DNA of 64,000 nucleotides from Paludibacteraceae bacterium (GCA_017559505.1 JAFYSF010000056.1:1-64000), one strand, 5' to 3'. Counted from the first letter of the stretch, positions 8,152 to 17,000 are shown. Notes: generated by a model not told the origin, from the sequence alone. Translations and numbers: made by a program.

Positions 8152-9162
8152 ATGACTCCACTTTTAGGCCGCACACTCACCGAACTCAAGGAGATTGCCC
8201 AACAAGCTGGGCTACCTGCTTTCACTGGCAAACAAATTGCCGACTGGCTCTACAAAAAGCACGTAACCTCTATCGACCAAATGACCAACATCTCGGTCAA
8301 AGGTCGCGATGCCCTCAAAGCAAACTACTGCGTAGGCATCTCCGAGCCTATATGGTCGGCTGCTTCGGTCGATGGCACAAAAAAATACCTATTCCAAACC
8401 GCTCATGGTCAAATCGAGACTGTATTTATCCCCGAAGACGACCGTGGCACCCTCTGCGTATCGTGCCAAGTAGGTTGTAAAATGAATTGCCAATTCTGCA
8501 TGACAGGCAAACAAGGCTGGAGCGGCAGCCTCACCTCTGCCGAAATCATGAACCAAATATGCGGCATCCCTGAGGTCGACAAACTCACCAATATCGTATT
8601 CATGGGCATGGGCGAACCATTCGACAACACGCTCGAAATCCTCCGCACATGCGAAATACTCACTGCCGATTGGGGCTTTGCGTGGAGCCCACGCCGCATC
8701 ACAGTGTCGAGCGTAGGACTTATACCTGGCATGAAGGAGTTCCTCTCGAAAACAGAGTGCCACCTCGCCATTTCGCTCCACAACCCATTCCCTGACGAAC
8801 GCGCCAAAATCATGCCTGCCGAAAAGGCATACAGCATCACTCGCGTAATCGAGGAAATCAAAAAATACGATTGGGAACACCAACGCCGCATCTCGTTCGA
8901 GTATATCGTGTTCGAAGGCATCAACGACATGCAACGCCACGCATCAGAACTCGTACGCATGCTCAAAGACTTCACCTGCCGCGTCAATCTCATTCGCTGG
9001 CACGCCATACCGGGCATGGATATGCACAGCCCTGACGACGAGCGCATGATTTGGCTACGCGACTACCTCACCTCAAACGGCGTAATCTGCACCATCCGCC
9101 GCTCACGTGGCGAAGATATCATGGCTGCCTGCGGTCTCCTCTCAAGCAATCACAAACACTAA
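8152..9162 (+). CDS. rlmN: 23S rRNA A2503 / tRNA A37 C2-methyltransferase RlmN
   Basis: 336 aa from the ATG at 8152 (MTPLLGRTLTEL). An upstream in-frame start at 7987 would add 55 residues of low-complexity, unconserved sequence and is rejected. RlmN is a radical-SAM enzyme that methylates C2 of A2503 in 23S rRNA and of A37 in some tRNAs. The [4Fe-4S] motif CKMNCQFC is present near residue 110 and the expected GMGEPF motif follows. A methyl-carrying Cys lies near the C terminus (IMAACGLL). It is followed by a shared terminator with the convergent ffh gene. Confidence 0.95.
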   Translation: MTPLLGRTLTELKEIAQQAGLPAFTGKQIADWLYKKHVTSIDQMTNISVKGRDALKANYCVGISEPIWSAASVDGTKKYLFQTAHGQIETVFIPEDDRGTLCVSCQVGCKMNCQFCMTGKQGWSGSLTSAEIMNQICGIPEVDKLTNIVFMGMGEPFDNTLEILRTCEILTADWGFAWSPRRITVSSVGLIPGMKEFLSKTECHLAISLHNPFPDERAKIMPAEKAYSITRVIEEIKKYDWEHQRRISFEYIVFEGINDMQRHASELVRMLKDFTCRVNLIRWHAIPGMDMHSPDDERMIWLRDYLTSNGVICTIRRSRGEDIMAACGLLSSNHKH

Positions 9163-9177
9163 TATAACACAAAAAAA

Positions 9178-9215
9178 AGAGAAATGATAGACAACTACCA
9201 TTTCTCTTTTTTTTA
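9178..9215. terminator. Bidirectional terminator between rlmN and ffh
   Basis: AGAGAAATG (9178-9186) pairs with CATTTCTCT (9199-9207), with an A-run before and a T-run after, so it works on both strands. Confidence 0.85.
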
Positions 9216-9231
9216 TATCATCACTTAATAA

Positions 9232-10560
9232 TTAACGACGACGCATCAATTTAGGATTTTTGCTCAATTGTTGTACGCCTTTAAGCATTTTTTGCATATC
9301 AGAGAATTGCTTAAGCAAGCGGTTTACCTCTACAATCGAACGACCAGAACCTTTAGAAATACGATTTTTGCGTGAACCATTGATAATTGCAGGATTAACA
9401 CGTTCTTCGTTAGTCATTGATTGGATAATTGCCTCGATACCCTTGAACGAATTATCATCAATATCAACGTCTTTCAACGCCTTACCCACACCCGGAATCA
9501 TAGAAGCCAACTCCTTGATGTTACCCATCTTCTTGATTTGTTGGATTTGATTATAGAAGTCGTTGAGGTCGAATTGGTTTTTAGCAATTTTCTTAGAGAG
9601 TTTACGAGCCTCTTCTTCGTCAAATTGTTCTTGAGCACGTTCTACGAGCGAAACGATGTCACCCATACCGAGAATACGGTCAGCCATACGCGCAGGGTGG
9701 AAGAGGTCAATAGCCTCCATCTTCTCGCCTGTACCGACAAATTTGATAGGTTTTTCTACAACCGAACGGATTGACAATGCCGCACCACCACGAGTATCAC
9801 CATCCAATTTAGTCAATACAACACCTGTGAAATCAAGACGGTCGTTGAATTCTTTTGCTGTATTCACCGCATCTTGACCTGTCATTGAGTCAACAACAAA
9901 CAAGATTTCTTGTGGATTGATAGCAGCCTTAATAGCAGCGATTTCGGTCATCATTTGCTCATCAACAGCAAGACGACCAGCGGTATCGATAATCACCACA
10001 TCACGACCCTCACGCTTAGCTTGAGCGATAGCATTTTGAGCGATTTCGATAGGGTTTTTATTCTCAATTTCAGAATATACAGGCACTTTGATTTGTTCGC
10101 CAAGCACGCGCAATTGCTCAATCGCAGCAGGACGATAAACGTCGCACGCCACCAACAAAGGATTTTTACCTTGTTTAGATTTGAGCATATTAGCCAATTT
10201 ACCAGAGAAAGTAGTCTTACCCGAACCTTGAAGACCACTCATCAAGATAATAGCAGGCTGACCAGCTTGCGACTTCACATTCAACGCCACATTTTCGCCA
10301 CCCATCAAACGAGCAAGTTCATCATGGACAATTTTCACCATCATCTCTTGAGGTTTCACCGCAAGAAGCACATTTTGTCCAAGAGCTTTAGTCTTCACAT
10401 CGTCAGTGAAAGTCTTTGCAACTTTATAGTTTACGTCGGCATCAAGAAGAGCTTTGCGCACATCTTTCAAAGTTTCAGCCACGTTGATTTCAGTAATTTT
10501 ACCTTGACCTTTAAGGATTTTAAATGAACGCTCAAGGCGTTCGCTCAATGATTCAAACAT
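9232..10560 (-). CDS. ffh: Signal recognition particle protein Ffh (SRP54)
   Basis: 442 aa, usual length. N-terminal helical N domain, then the G domain with GLQGSGKTTFSGKLA P-loop near 107-121, DTAGR near 190 and TKLDGD near 245-250, then a Met-rich M domain after about residue 300 ending QKMLKGVQQLSKNPKLMRRR. It binds signal peptides on ribosomes with 4.5S RNA and docks with FtsY at the membrane. Single gene with its own promoter (TAACTTTG on the minus strand at 10690-10683). Confidence 0.97.
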   Translation of the reverse strand: MFESLSERLERSFKILKGQGKITEINVAETLKDVRKALLDADVNYKVAKTFTDDVKTKALGQNVLLAVKPQEMMVKIVHDELARLMGGENVALNVKSQAGQPAIILMSGLQGSGKTTFSGKLANMLKSKQGKNPLLVACDVYRPAAIEQLRVLGEQIKVPVYSEIENKNPIEIAQNAIAQAKREGRDVVIIDTAGRLAVDEQMMTEIAAIKAAINPQEILFVVDSMTGQDAVNTAKEFNDRLDFTGVVLTKLDGDTRGGAALSIRSVVEKPIKFVGTGEKMEAIDLFHPARMADRILGMGDIVSLVERAQEQFDEEEARKLSKKIAKNQFDLNDFYNQIQQIKKMGNIKELASMIPGVGKALKDVDIDDNSFKGIEAIIQSMTNEERVNPAIINGSRKNRISKGSGRSIVEVNRLLKQFSDMQKMLKGVQQLSKNPKLMRRR

Positions 10561-10682
10561 ACTCAGATTTTTTAGACACGAGCCACAAAAATATCAGAAC
10601 AACTCGCTTTTATTTTTTTTATTATTATACCTTGTTATACATCACGTTAAGCAACACAAGCTACTCAACTAAAAATGAATTG

Positions 10683-10690
10683 CAAAGTTA
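10683..10690 (-). promoter_or_regulatory. -7 element of the ffh promoter
   Basis: TAACTTTG reads on the minus strand about 120 bases before the ffh start. Confidence 0.55.
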
Positions 10691-10750
10691 CAAAAAAATA
10701 GCGACATATACAATAGTATTTTTATATGCCACTATATAAAAAAAAAAGAA

Positions 10751-10770
10751 AGACGCAACATATTGCGTCT
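10751..10770 (-). terminator. Terminator after the Tyr-Gly tRNA pair
   Basis: AGACGCAA (10751-10758) pairs with TTGCGTCT (10763-10770). On the minus strand a T-run follows (the A-run at 10740-10747), directly downstream of tRNA-Gly. Confidence 0.75.
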
Positions 10771-10779
10771 CTACTTTAG

Positions 10780-10852
10780 AGCGGAAGACGGGGCTCAAAC
10801 CCGCGACCCTCAGCTTGGAAGGCTAATGCTCTATCAACTGAGCTACTTCCGC
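10780..10852 (-). tRNA. tRNA-Gly (anticodon TCC)
   Basis: 73 nt cloverleaf on the minus strand: acceptor GCGGAAG/CTTCCGC, D-arm GCTC..GAGC, anticodon loop CTTCCAA, and a TTTGAGC T-loop between CGCGG and CCGTC (one mismatch). CCA is not encoded. It follows tRNA-Tyr in the same transcript. Confidence 0.93.
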
Positions 10853-10925
10853 AAAATTCTTTCAGAATCTTGCGAGATTTTTGCTTGGCAAAAATTCCGC
10901 TATCTGAATATTGAACTTTCGTTCG

Positions 10926-11008
10926 TGGGCAGTGATGGATTCGAACCACCGAAGTCGAAAGACAGCTGAGTTACAGTCAGCCCCATTTGGCCACTCTGGT
11001 AACTGCCC
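10926..11008 (-). tRNA. tRNA-Tyr (anticodon GTA), copy 1
   Basis: 83 nt class II tRNA with acceptor GGGCAGT/ACTGCCC, anticodon stem-loop around CTGTAAC, and a long variable arm. Base for base it appears identical to the second tRNA-Tyr at 31907-31989. Its promoter lies just inside the gap after ribH. Confidence 0.95.
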
Positions 11009-11044
11009 ATTACCACAACTGGGGTCATCCCCGAATTGCGAGTG

Positions 11045-11075
11045 CAAAGTTACAACAATTATTTGATATTACCAA
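11045..11075 (-). promoter_or_regulatory. Promoter of the Tyr-Gly tRNA pair
   Basis: Minus strand TTG (11075-11073), 20 bases, TAACTTTG (11052-11045). The -33 element lies inside the last codons of ribH. Confidence 0.7.
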
Positions 11076-11559
11076 ATATTTTTACCATTTTTAACGCAGT
11101 AACTGCACCTTCTACTCCTTTATTGCCAAGACAGCCACCTGCACGGTCGGTTGCCTGCTGCATAGTAAGCGTAGTCAACACACTGAAAATCACTGGACAT
11201 ACTGCTTCTGCATTGAGTTGAGTGATGCCTTGAGTTACGCCTTGACAAACATAGTCGAAATGTGGTGTATCGCCTTGAATTACGCATCCAATTACGATAA
11301 TTGAGGCATATTTTCCTGTTTTTTGGAGCTTAGAAGCAGCAAAAGTGAGCTCAAAAGTTCCGGGAACGTGATAAATTTCGACATTTTCTTCGGAAATTCC
11401 GTTAGAAATGAATGTTTCTACTGCGCCATCGCAGAGGGCGTGAGTTACGTTGTCGTTCCAGTCGGCAACGATGATTGCGAATTTTTTGCCTGCCAATTCT
11501 TCGGCTGTTGGCAAAGTATTAGCATCGTATTCTGATAGGTTGTGATATTTTGTAGCCAT
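11059..11559 (-). CDS. ribH: 6,7-dimethyl-8-ribityllumazine synthase
   Basis: 166 aa, normal length. It condenses 5-amino-6-ribitylaminouracil with 3,4-dihydroxy-2-butanone 4-phosphate in the penultimate step of riboflavin synthesis and assembles into icosahedral or pentameric shells. Typical motifs are present: VADWNDNVT near 31-39, VPGTFEL near 65-71, GCVIQGDTPHFDYV near 91-104 with the catalytic His. Downstream of a TPR gene and separated from it by 120 bases holding a 7-bp repeat tract (GGAATGA type). Confidence 0.96.
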   Translation of the reverse strand: MATKYHNLSEYDANTLPTAEELAGKKFAIIVADWNDNVTHALCDGAVETFISNGISEENVEIYHVPGTFELTFAASKLQKTGKYASIIVIGCVIQGDTPHFDYVCQGVTQGITQLNAEAVCPVIFSVLTTLTMQQATDRAGGCLGNKGVEGAVTALKMVKIFGNIK

Positions 11560-11680
11560 AATTTTTTAATGTGGAATGTGGAATGAGGAGTGAGGAATGA
11601 GAAATTTCGATTCGCTCTATTATTTATTAAAAAGGGACGACTTGATTGTCATCCCTTCGTTTATCATTGTTAAAATGAAA

Positions 11681-12364
11681 TTATTTGTTTGCTTGGCAAC
11701 GTTCGATGCGTTTGTCCATCTCCATTGCGAGTTGAGAATCGAAATATACGTCTTTGATTGTTTGGTAGCATTTTTCAGCTTTAGCCCATTCGCCCAAAGA
11801 TTCGTAAGCGATACCAGCTTTGTTGAGAGCGCGAGGTGCAGTGAGTTTGTTTTCGATAGCACCAGCTTTTTCGAAATATTTAACTGCTGATTTTGCATCT
11901 TCTTTAGCTACGTAGCAGTCGCCAACCAAAGTAAGAGCAGCAGGCTCCATATTAACTGAAGCAGCATCGAATTTGTTCAAATAGTTGATAGCTTCGTCGT
12001 AGTTGCCGAGTTTGTATTCACAAACACCTGCATAGAAAGCTGCGAGATTTGATGTTTCAGTGATGCCATAGTTGTCGATGATTTCGATGAAACCTTCGTT
12101 CATACCGTCGCCATTGAGAGCGAGAGCGAATGAATCGAGTTCGAAATAGCGAACTGCAGCAGCCATTTTGTCGGCAGCTTCTTCGTTTTTAGGAGCTACA
12201 TAACCATTGAAAAACCATACAATAGCAATAGCAACAACTAATACTATGCCCAAACCTGATAATAATTGTTTGCGGTTATTTTCAATAAATTGTTCTGTTT
12301 TAGAGAGTGCTTGTTCTACATTTTGCAACTCATCTGGTTCTTGTTGTTGTTTTTTGTTTGACAT
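11681..12364 (-). CDS. TPR-repeat membrane-anchored protein (YfgM-like)
   Basis: 227 aa. A charged N-terminal 35 residues, one membrane segment (LGIVLVVAIAIVWFFNGYV, about 40-58), then tetratricopeptide helices (YAGVCEYKLGNYDEAINYLNK; VGDCYVAKEDAKSAVKYFEK; LNKAGIAYESLGEWAKAEKC). The topology matches YfgM/TPR_21 proteins, which sit at the Sec translocon as periplasmic chaperone partners; the specific role here is inferred. A TAACTTTG promoter element lies on the minus strand at 12433-12426. Confidence 0.8.
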   Translation of the reverse strand: MSNKKQQQEPDELQNVEQALSKTEQFIENNRKQLLSGLGIVLVVAIAIVWFFNGYVAPKNEEAADKMAAAVRYFELDSFALALNGDGMNEGFIEIIDNYGITETSNLAAFYAGVCEYKLGNYDEAINYLNKFDAASVNMEPAALTLVGDCYVAKEDAKSAVKYFEKAGAIENKLTAPRALNKAGIAYESLGEWAKAEKCYQTIKDVYFDSQLAMEMDKRIERCQANK

Positions 12365-12425
12365 AATTGTTTGTATTTTTTATTATTATTTTACTTATAA
12401 AATAGTGCTTCCACAATTTAGCGTG

Positions 12426-12433
12426 CAAAGTTA
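12426..12433 (-). promoter_or_regulatory. -7 element for the TPR gene
   Basis: TAACTTTG on the minus strand, 62 bases before the TPR start codon. Confidence 0.55.
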
Positions 12434-12538
12434 CAAAAAAAAGTTGAATTTTGAGCATCTATTTATTTATTTTTTTATAAGAATAGTTGTTTTCTGTGTT
12501 CTTCGGGTCGAAATGGGCTTTTGAAGTACCAGCGAGGA

Positions 12539-12619
12539 TTGCTTTATAGTATATTTATAGTATATTTATCCTATATTTATAGTATATTTATGGTATATTT
12601 ATCCTATGTTGAAGGTAAG
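12539..12619 (+). repeat. 81-bp dispersed repeat, copy 1 (11-bp units)
   Basis: Built as TTGCTTTATAG, five units of TATATTTATnn (nn = AG, CC, AG, GG, CC), then TATGTTGAAGGTAAG. A second copy of exactly 81 bp with the same borders lies in the opposite orientation at 37326-37406. Unit length is one DNA turn. Confidence 0.9.
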
Positions 12620-12674
12620 GTGAGAGTTGGATTCTTCGTTAAGTTAGTTGAAAGAAATACATTTGTTGCTTTAC

Positions 12675-12723
12675 ATAACCCCCTCCCCCTTCGGGTACTC
12701 CCCCTAAAACAGGGGGAGAATAT
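12675..12723 (+). repeat. 49-bp dispersed element, copy A
   Basis: Starts ATAACCCCCTCCCC and ends AGGGGGAGAATAT, with CCCCCT..AGGGGG able to pair. It matches copy B (15186-15234, inside queG) at 48 of 49 positions and a diverged copy C at 52648-52696. Confidence 0.9.
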
Positions 12724-12867
12724 CGGGTTATCATAGTTTTGAGTGTTTATTTTTAATTTAGAGGGGATACTCTTATAATACTTTCAACTAAGTTGAAGAA
12801 GAACCGAGGGTGGCTCAATATGGTTTTTGCTTGTCGCAAAATATGAAATAGTTTTTGGGTAAATATT

Positions 12868-12897
12868 TTGCAGTTTGGAAATTTATGTGTATTTTTG
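12868..12897 (+). promoter_or_regulatory. Promoter of the CYTH gene
   Basis: TTG at 12868-12870, 19 bases, TATTTTTG at 12890-12897. Confidence 0.5.
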
Positions 12898-12919
12898 CAG
12901 ATTAAGATTTTTTGGAAAT

Positions 12920-13378
12920 ATGATTGAAATTGAACGTAAATATTTAGTTGTAAATGAGAGCTATAAGGCTGGCAAGCCGATTCGTATATCACAGGGTTAT
13001 ATTTGCAGCGAGGAGGACCGCGTGGTGCGTGTTAGAATTAAATGTGATAAAGGCTATATCACTATAAAAAATGCGACTATCGGATTTGCTCGTAACGAAT
13101 ATGAATATGAAATTCCGGTGGCAGATGCTGAGGCGATGCTACAAAATACTTGCCAACAGCCGATTATAGACAAAACACGTTATGTGTTAGATTACAAGGG
13201 CTTCACATGGGAAGTTGATGAATTTCATGGCGACAACGAGGGATTGATTGTGGCAGAAATTGAGCTTGAAAACAAAGATGCGGAGTTTGAACGCCCCGAC
13301 TTTGTAGGTGAAGAGGTTACGGGTGAGGCTCGATATTATAATGCTTGTTTGTTCAAGAAACCTTATAAAACGTGGTGA
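12920..13378 (+). CDS. CYTH-domain protein (triphosphate tunnel metalloenzyme)
   Basis: 152 aa from the ATG at 12920, giving the family's typical start MIEIERKYLV (the ExExK signature at residues 3-7). Further Arg/Lys/Glu pairs on alternating strands (RVVRVRIK, YEYEIPV, VDEFHG, AEIELEN) form the tunnel. Family members hydrolyse inorganic triphosphate or nucleoside triphosphates, or act as class IV adenylate cyclases; bacterial short forms are usually triphosphatases. No linked CHAD domain. An upstream start would add residues overlapping the promoter and is rejected. Confidence 0.9.
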   Translation: MIEIERKYLVVNESYKAGKPIRISQGYICSEEDRVVRVRIKCDKGYITIKNATIGFARNEYEYEIPVADAEAMLQNTCQQPIIDKTRYVLDYKGFTWEVDEFHGDNEGLIVAEIELENKDAEFERPDFVGEEVTGEARYYNACLFKKPYKTW

Positions 13379-13455
13379 TAGGGAGCAGGGAACAGGGAGC
13401 AAGGAGTAGGGAGCAAGGAGCAGGGAGTAGGGAGTAGGGAGCAGGGAGCAGGGAA
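13378..13455. repeat. 7-bp tandem repeat (GGGAGCA/GGGAGTA)
   Basis: About eleven heptamers GGGAGCA, GGGAACA, AGGAGTA, GGGAGTA and variants between the CYTH gene and the next lipoprotein gene. The complementary version occurs at 37219-37325. Confidence 0.9.
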
Positions 13456-13495
13456 TTAGAAATAAAAATCAAAAATTAGAAATAGGAAACAGAAT

Positions 13496-14593
13496 ATGAA
13501 AAAAGGTTTATTTTTTATTGTTGCAATTGCATTGTTGGTGGCTTGTGCGCCTAAAAGCAATATTAGCGGTTCGATGTCTGATGCTGAGGGTAAAACTATC
13601 TATTTAGAACACACGGGATTGACCGCTACTACTCTATTGGATTCGGCAAAATTGGATGCAAAAGGTGGATTTAAGTTTGAAATAGAAACACCTCAATACC
13701 CTGATTTTTATCGCATCCGTCTTAATAATCAATTTGTTGTCGTGGCATTGGATTCGGCTACGAAGAGTGTCGGCATTGTGGCATCGGCAAAGGATTTGAA
13801 CAATGCAACTATCGAAGGTTCAGAAGCTTCGTTGGAAATTCAACGCTTGCGCAACTCGAATTTTGAATTGCAACGCGCGGCTATGGAAGGCGATACAGCC
13901 AAAGTGGCTCAGATGTTGACCGCACATAAGAGATTAGGGCAAGAGATTGTGTTGGCAAATCCTCGTTCTGCAGCGGCATATTATGCTATAAATCAGACTA
14001 TCAATGGTGCGTATTATATGACACCTTATAGCAAGGAAGATTTGCCATTTTGGAATGCAGTGGCTACGGCTTGGGACTTGCACTACGCAGAATATGACCG
14101 AGCAAAAGAATTGAAGCAAAGCGTATTATTGGCAATTGGTCAACAAAAAGCGTCTCAAATATCGGCAGAAAATATTATTGAAAACGTTACGGAAGAGGGA
14201 TTTATTGACATCGTTTTGCCTAACCGCATTGGCGAAACTACGAAACTCTCGTCGCTCGTTGGCAGTATTATTCTTGTCGACTTCTCGGCATACGCAATGG
14301 AACAGGCATCGGCTCACACGCTGTTTTTGAGAGAATTGTATGCTACATACCACGAACTTGGATTGGAAATCTATCAAATATCATTTGATGCAGACAAATT
14401 GCTTTGGCTTGAACAAACACGCAATATTCCGTGGGTTTGCGTGAGAGATGAGGCTTCGATTCAATCGAAATATTTGATTACTTACAACATCAGCGAATTG
14501 CCTACATTCTTTTTGATGGACAAAGAGGGAAATATTCTCGGTCGATATAACCACGAGAATGTGGAAAAAGAGATAAATAGACTTACAAAATAG
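13496..14593 (+). CDS. DUF4369/TlpA-like lipoprotein without the CxxC motif
   Basis: 365 aa. Lipoprotein signal with lipobox LLVACAP (Cys17). The N-terminal half follows the DUF4369 pattern (SGSMSDAEGKTIYLEH...). The C-terminal half, from about residue 240, has a thioredoxin-like fold (LPNRIGETTKLSSLVGS, IILVDFSAYAMEQ, LPTFFLMDKEGNILGRY). Where TlpA/ResA proteins have the redox CxxC, this protein has S-A-Y-A, so it cannot be a standard disulfide oxidoreductase. It sits in the periplasm or outer-membrane inner face. Seven bases separate it from queG. Confidence 0.85.
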   Translation: MKKGLFFIVAIALLVACAPKSNISGSMSDAEGKTIYLEHTGLTATTLLDSAKLDAKGGFKFEIETPQYPDFYRIRLNNQFVVVALDSATKSVGIVASAKDLNNATIEGSEASLEIQRLRNSNFELQRAAMEGDTAKVAQMLTAHKRLGQEIVLANPRSAAAYYAINQTINGAYYMTPYSKEDLPFWNAVATAWDLHYAEYDRAKELKQSVLLAIGQQKASQISAENIIENVTEEGFIDIVLPNRIGETTKLSSLVGSIILVDFSAYAMEQASAHTLFLRELYATYHELGLEIYQISFDADKLLWLEQTRNIPWVCVRDEASIQSKYLITYNISELPTFFLMDKEGNILGRYNHENVEKEINRLTK

Positions 14594-14599
14594 TTTTTT

Positions 14600-15577
14600 A
14601 TGCTCAACTGCTCAACTCTTGACTCTATATTCTCAACTCACTTTGATGCGTGGGGAGTGGCTCGTATAGAGCCTATTGACGAAGAAATTGCGCATCTACG
14701 TAAGTGGTTGGAAAATGGCTATGCGGGAGAGATGGGATATATGCATAGGAATTTGCATCTGAGAGCCAATCCCAAAGAACTATTGCCAGAGGCAAAGTCG
14801 ATGATTATGGTGCTGATGAACTACTACCCGAGAGAGTGGCAACCAAAAGATAAGCCACAAATTGCAGCATACGCATACGGGAATGATTATCACCACATTG
14901 TAAAATCGAAACTAACAGAATTGGCAGAAGAGATAAACAAGGTTGCACCACATAAATATGCAGTGTTTTGCGACTCGGCACCTGTATTAGAGCGATATTG
15001 GGCAGCACGTGCGGGGCTTGGATGGATTGGGAAAAACGGAATGCTCGTAAATCCTAAGCTTGGTACGTTTACGTTTATCGGCACGCTGATAACTTCGCTT
15101 GAGTTAGAGCCGAGTGAGGTGATGGAGAATAGGTGCGGAACGTGCAGAAAATGTATAGATGCGTGTCCGACAGGGGCAATACTTAATAACCCCCTCCCCC
15201 TTCGGGGACTCCCCCTAAAACAGGGGGAGAATATAAATGCCCAACAGCACACACTCAAAAACAATCTAAATTATACAATAGATGCTCGCAAATGCCTTTC
15301 GTATCAAACAATAGAGAAGCGTGGAGAGGTTGATAATGAACTAATTGAGGTGGCAGGGAATACTCTGTATGGTTGCGACCGTTGCCAATTGGCATGCCCA
15401 TGGAATAGGTTTGCACATCCACATAAACACCCCGAACTTGAACCGATTGAAGGGATTTTCGAAATAGATTGGGCATCGATGTCACGCTCGGAATTCAATC
15501 GAAAACTGAAATTCAGCCCAATGCAACGTGCTGGATTGAAGAAAATTAAAGCGAGATATATGCAAATTGAGAATTGA
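14600..15577 (+). CDS. queG: Epoxyqueuosine reductase QueG with an in-frame repeat insertion
   Basis: 325 aa. QueG uses cobalamin and two [4Fe-4S] clusters to reduce epoxyqueuosine to queuosine in the wobble base of tRNA. Cluster motifs are CGTCRKCIDACPTGAI near 178-193 and CDRCQLACPW near 258-267; the N-terminal part (HLRANPKELLPEAKS, ARAGLGWIGKNG) matches the family. Between CPTGAI and DARKCLSYQTIE, where the family normally has only a few residues, there is an extra stretch that includes NPLPLRGLPLKQGENI, encoded by a 49-bp dispersed element. The reading frame stays open, so the enzyme may still be active with a surface loop. Its stop overlaps the next gene. Confidence 0.93.
   Translation: MLNCSTLDSIFSTHFDAWGVARIEPIDEEIAHLRKWLENGYAGEMGYMHRNLHLRANPKELLPEAKSMIMVLMNYYPREWQPKDKPQIAAYAYGNDYHHIVKSKLTELAEEINKVAPHKYAVFCDSAPVLERYWAARAGLGWIGKNGMLVNPKLGTFTFIGTLITSLELEPSEVMENRCGTCRKCIDACPTGAILNNPLPLRGLPLKQGENINAQQHTLKNNLNYTIDARKCLSYQTIEKRGEVDNELIEVAGNTLYGCDRCQLACPWNRFAHPHKHPELEPIEGIFEIDWASMSRSEFNRKLKFSPMQRAGLKKIKARYMQIEN
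15186..15234 (+). repeat. 49-bp dispersed element, copy B, inside queG
   Basis: Differs from copy A by a single base. Translated in the queG frame as part of the protein. It sits just after the first ferredoxin-like cluster. Confidence 0.93.
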
Positions 15578-16983
15578 AAGTTACAATCATCGTGTACTTA
15601 ATTATACTGATAATATATATTGCTGTTTTACTCGGAGTTGGTTATTTGACTTCGAGAAAAAGCACATCAAACGAGGCTTTTTTCAGCGGTAATCATCGCT
15701 CGCCATGGTATTTGGTAGCCTTTGGGATGATTGGAGCTTCGATTAGCGGTATAAGCGTAGTATCGGTGCCAGGCATGGTATTGACGTCGGAATGGAGCTA
15801 TCTGCAAACTTGTCTTGGATTTTTCTTCGGCTATATTATTGTAGCATACGTGCTATTACCTCTATATTACAAACAGAAACTGACCTCAATATATGAGTAT
15901 TTGAATGGGCGTTTTGGCTCGTCGGCATACCACACAGGGTCGATATTTTTTGTAATAGCCAAAATGATTAGTTCGGCAACAAAGCTCTACATTGCTGTGC
16001 TTGTGCTACAACATTTTATATTCGATGAATGGAATGTTCCTTTTTGGCTGACGGTGATAGTCTGCGTTGCTGTAATTTGGCTATACACACACCGCGCAGG
16101 CATTCGCACTATAGTGTGGACCGATACGCTGCAAACTCTGCTTTTTATTGTAGCAATCAGCATAATGTGCTACGAAGCATGGCAATTGTGCAATACAGAA
16201 TTTGCAACTATTAACTCTCAGTTTTCAACCTTTAATTTCGGCGATTGGCACTCGACTCGATACTTTTGGAAACAATTCATTAGCGGGATATTTATCGTAA
16301 TAGTTATGACCGGATTGGACCAAGATATGATGCAAAAAAACCTATCATGCAACACACTGCACGAAAGTCAGAAAAACATGCTAAGTTATGGAATTGCATT
16401 CTTGCCAATCAATTTTATATTGTTGTTGTTAGGGGCGTTATGCGTAATTTATGCTCAACAATCAGGCATCATGTTACCCGAAGCACCAGACAAAATAATG
16501 CCTTATATGGCATCTGAAATCATGTCGCCAATAGTAGGTATTTGCTTTGTATTGGGCATTATTTCGGCATCATTCTCGAGCGCAGATTCAGCATTAACAT
16601 CAATAACTACAACACTTGCCATAGATATTTTCAAATGGAAACAGAATGAAAATCAACGCCGAATGTTGCATATCTCTATATGCGCACTATTTGCAATTAT
16701 TGTAATATTGTTCGGATATACCCAAAACCGCTCAATCATTGACACTATTTATACTATCGTGGGATATGCCTATGGTCCACTACTCGGAATGTTTGCTTTT
16801 GGGCTATTCACACGCTATCAAGTACGCGATAAATTGGTGCCAATTATAGCAATAGTATCACCTCTATTGTGCTATACAATCAATTCAATAACATCTCATT
16901 ATTGGGGGTATTATTGGGGATATGAGCTTTTATTGCTTAATGGGCTACTTGTTTTTGTTAGTTTATTCTTGATAAAAAAATAA
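15574..16983 (+). CDS. Sodium:solute symporter (SSS family)
   Basis: 469 aa, about 13 membrane helices. SSS-family features include GFMIGASISGISVVSVPGMV-type helix 1-2 region near 50-68, the TDTLQTLLF segment near 188, GLDQDMMQ near 248, and FSSADSALTSITTTL near 333-347, which forms part of the sodium site. It imports a small solute driven by sodium across the inner membrane; the substrate cannot be told. The start TTG at 15574 overlaps the queG stop by 4 bases; a GTG at 15592 is an alternative. Translational coupling with queG is likely. Confidence 0.9.
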   Translation: MKVTIIVYLIILIIYIAVLLGVGYLTSRKSTSNEAFFSGNHRSPWYLVAFGMIGASISGISVVSVPGMVLTSEWSYLQTCLGFFFGYIIVAYVLLPLYYKQKLTSIYEYLNGRFGSSAYHTGSIFFVIAKMISSATKLYIAVLVLQHFIFDEWNVPFWLTVIVCVAVIWLYTHRAGIRTIVWTDTLQTLLFIVAISIMCYEAWQLCNTEFATINSQFSTFNFGDWHSTRYFWKQFISGIFIVIVMTGLDQDMMQKNLSCNTLHESQKNMLSYGIAFLPINFILLLLGALCVIYAQQSGIMLPEAPDKIMPYMASEIMSPIVGICFVLGIISASFSSADSALTSITTTLAIDIFKWKQNENQRRMLHISICALFAIIVILFGYTQNRSIIDTIYTIVGYAYGPLLGMFAFGLFTRYQVRDKLVPIIAIVSPLLCYTINSITSHYWGYYWGYELLLLNGLLVFVSLFLIKK

Positions 16984-17000
16984 TCATTACATACTAAATT

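Noticed and set aside
9260-10527. Several + strand frames across ffh
   Set aside because: Reverse-strand shadows of the clearly identified ffh gene.
12521-12736. 71-codon frame between the TPR and CYTH genes
   Set aside because: It is formed entirely by the 81-bp and 49-bp repeats and has no independent support.
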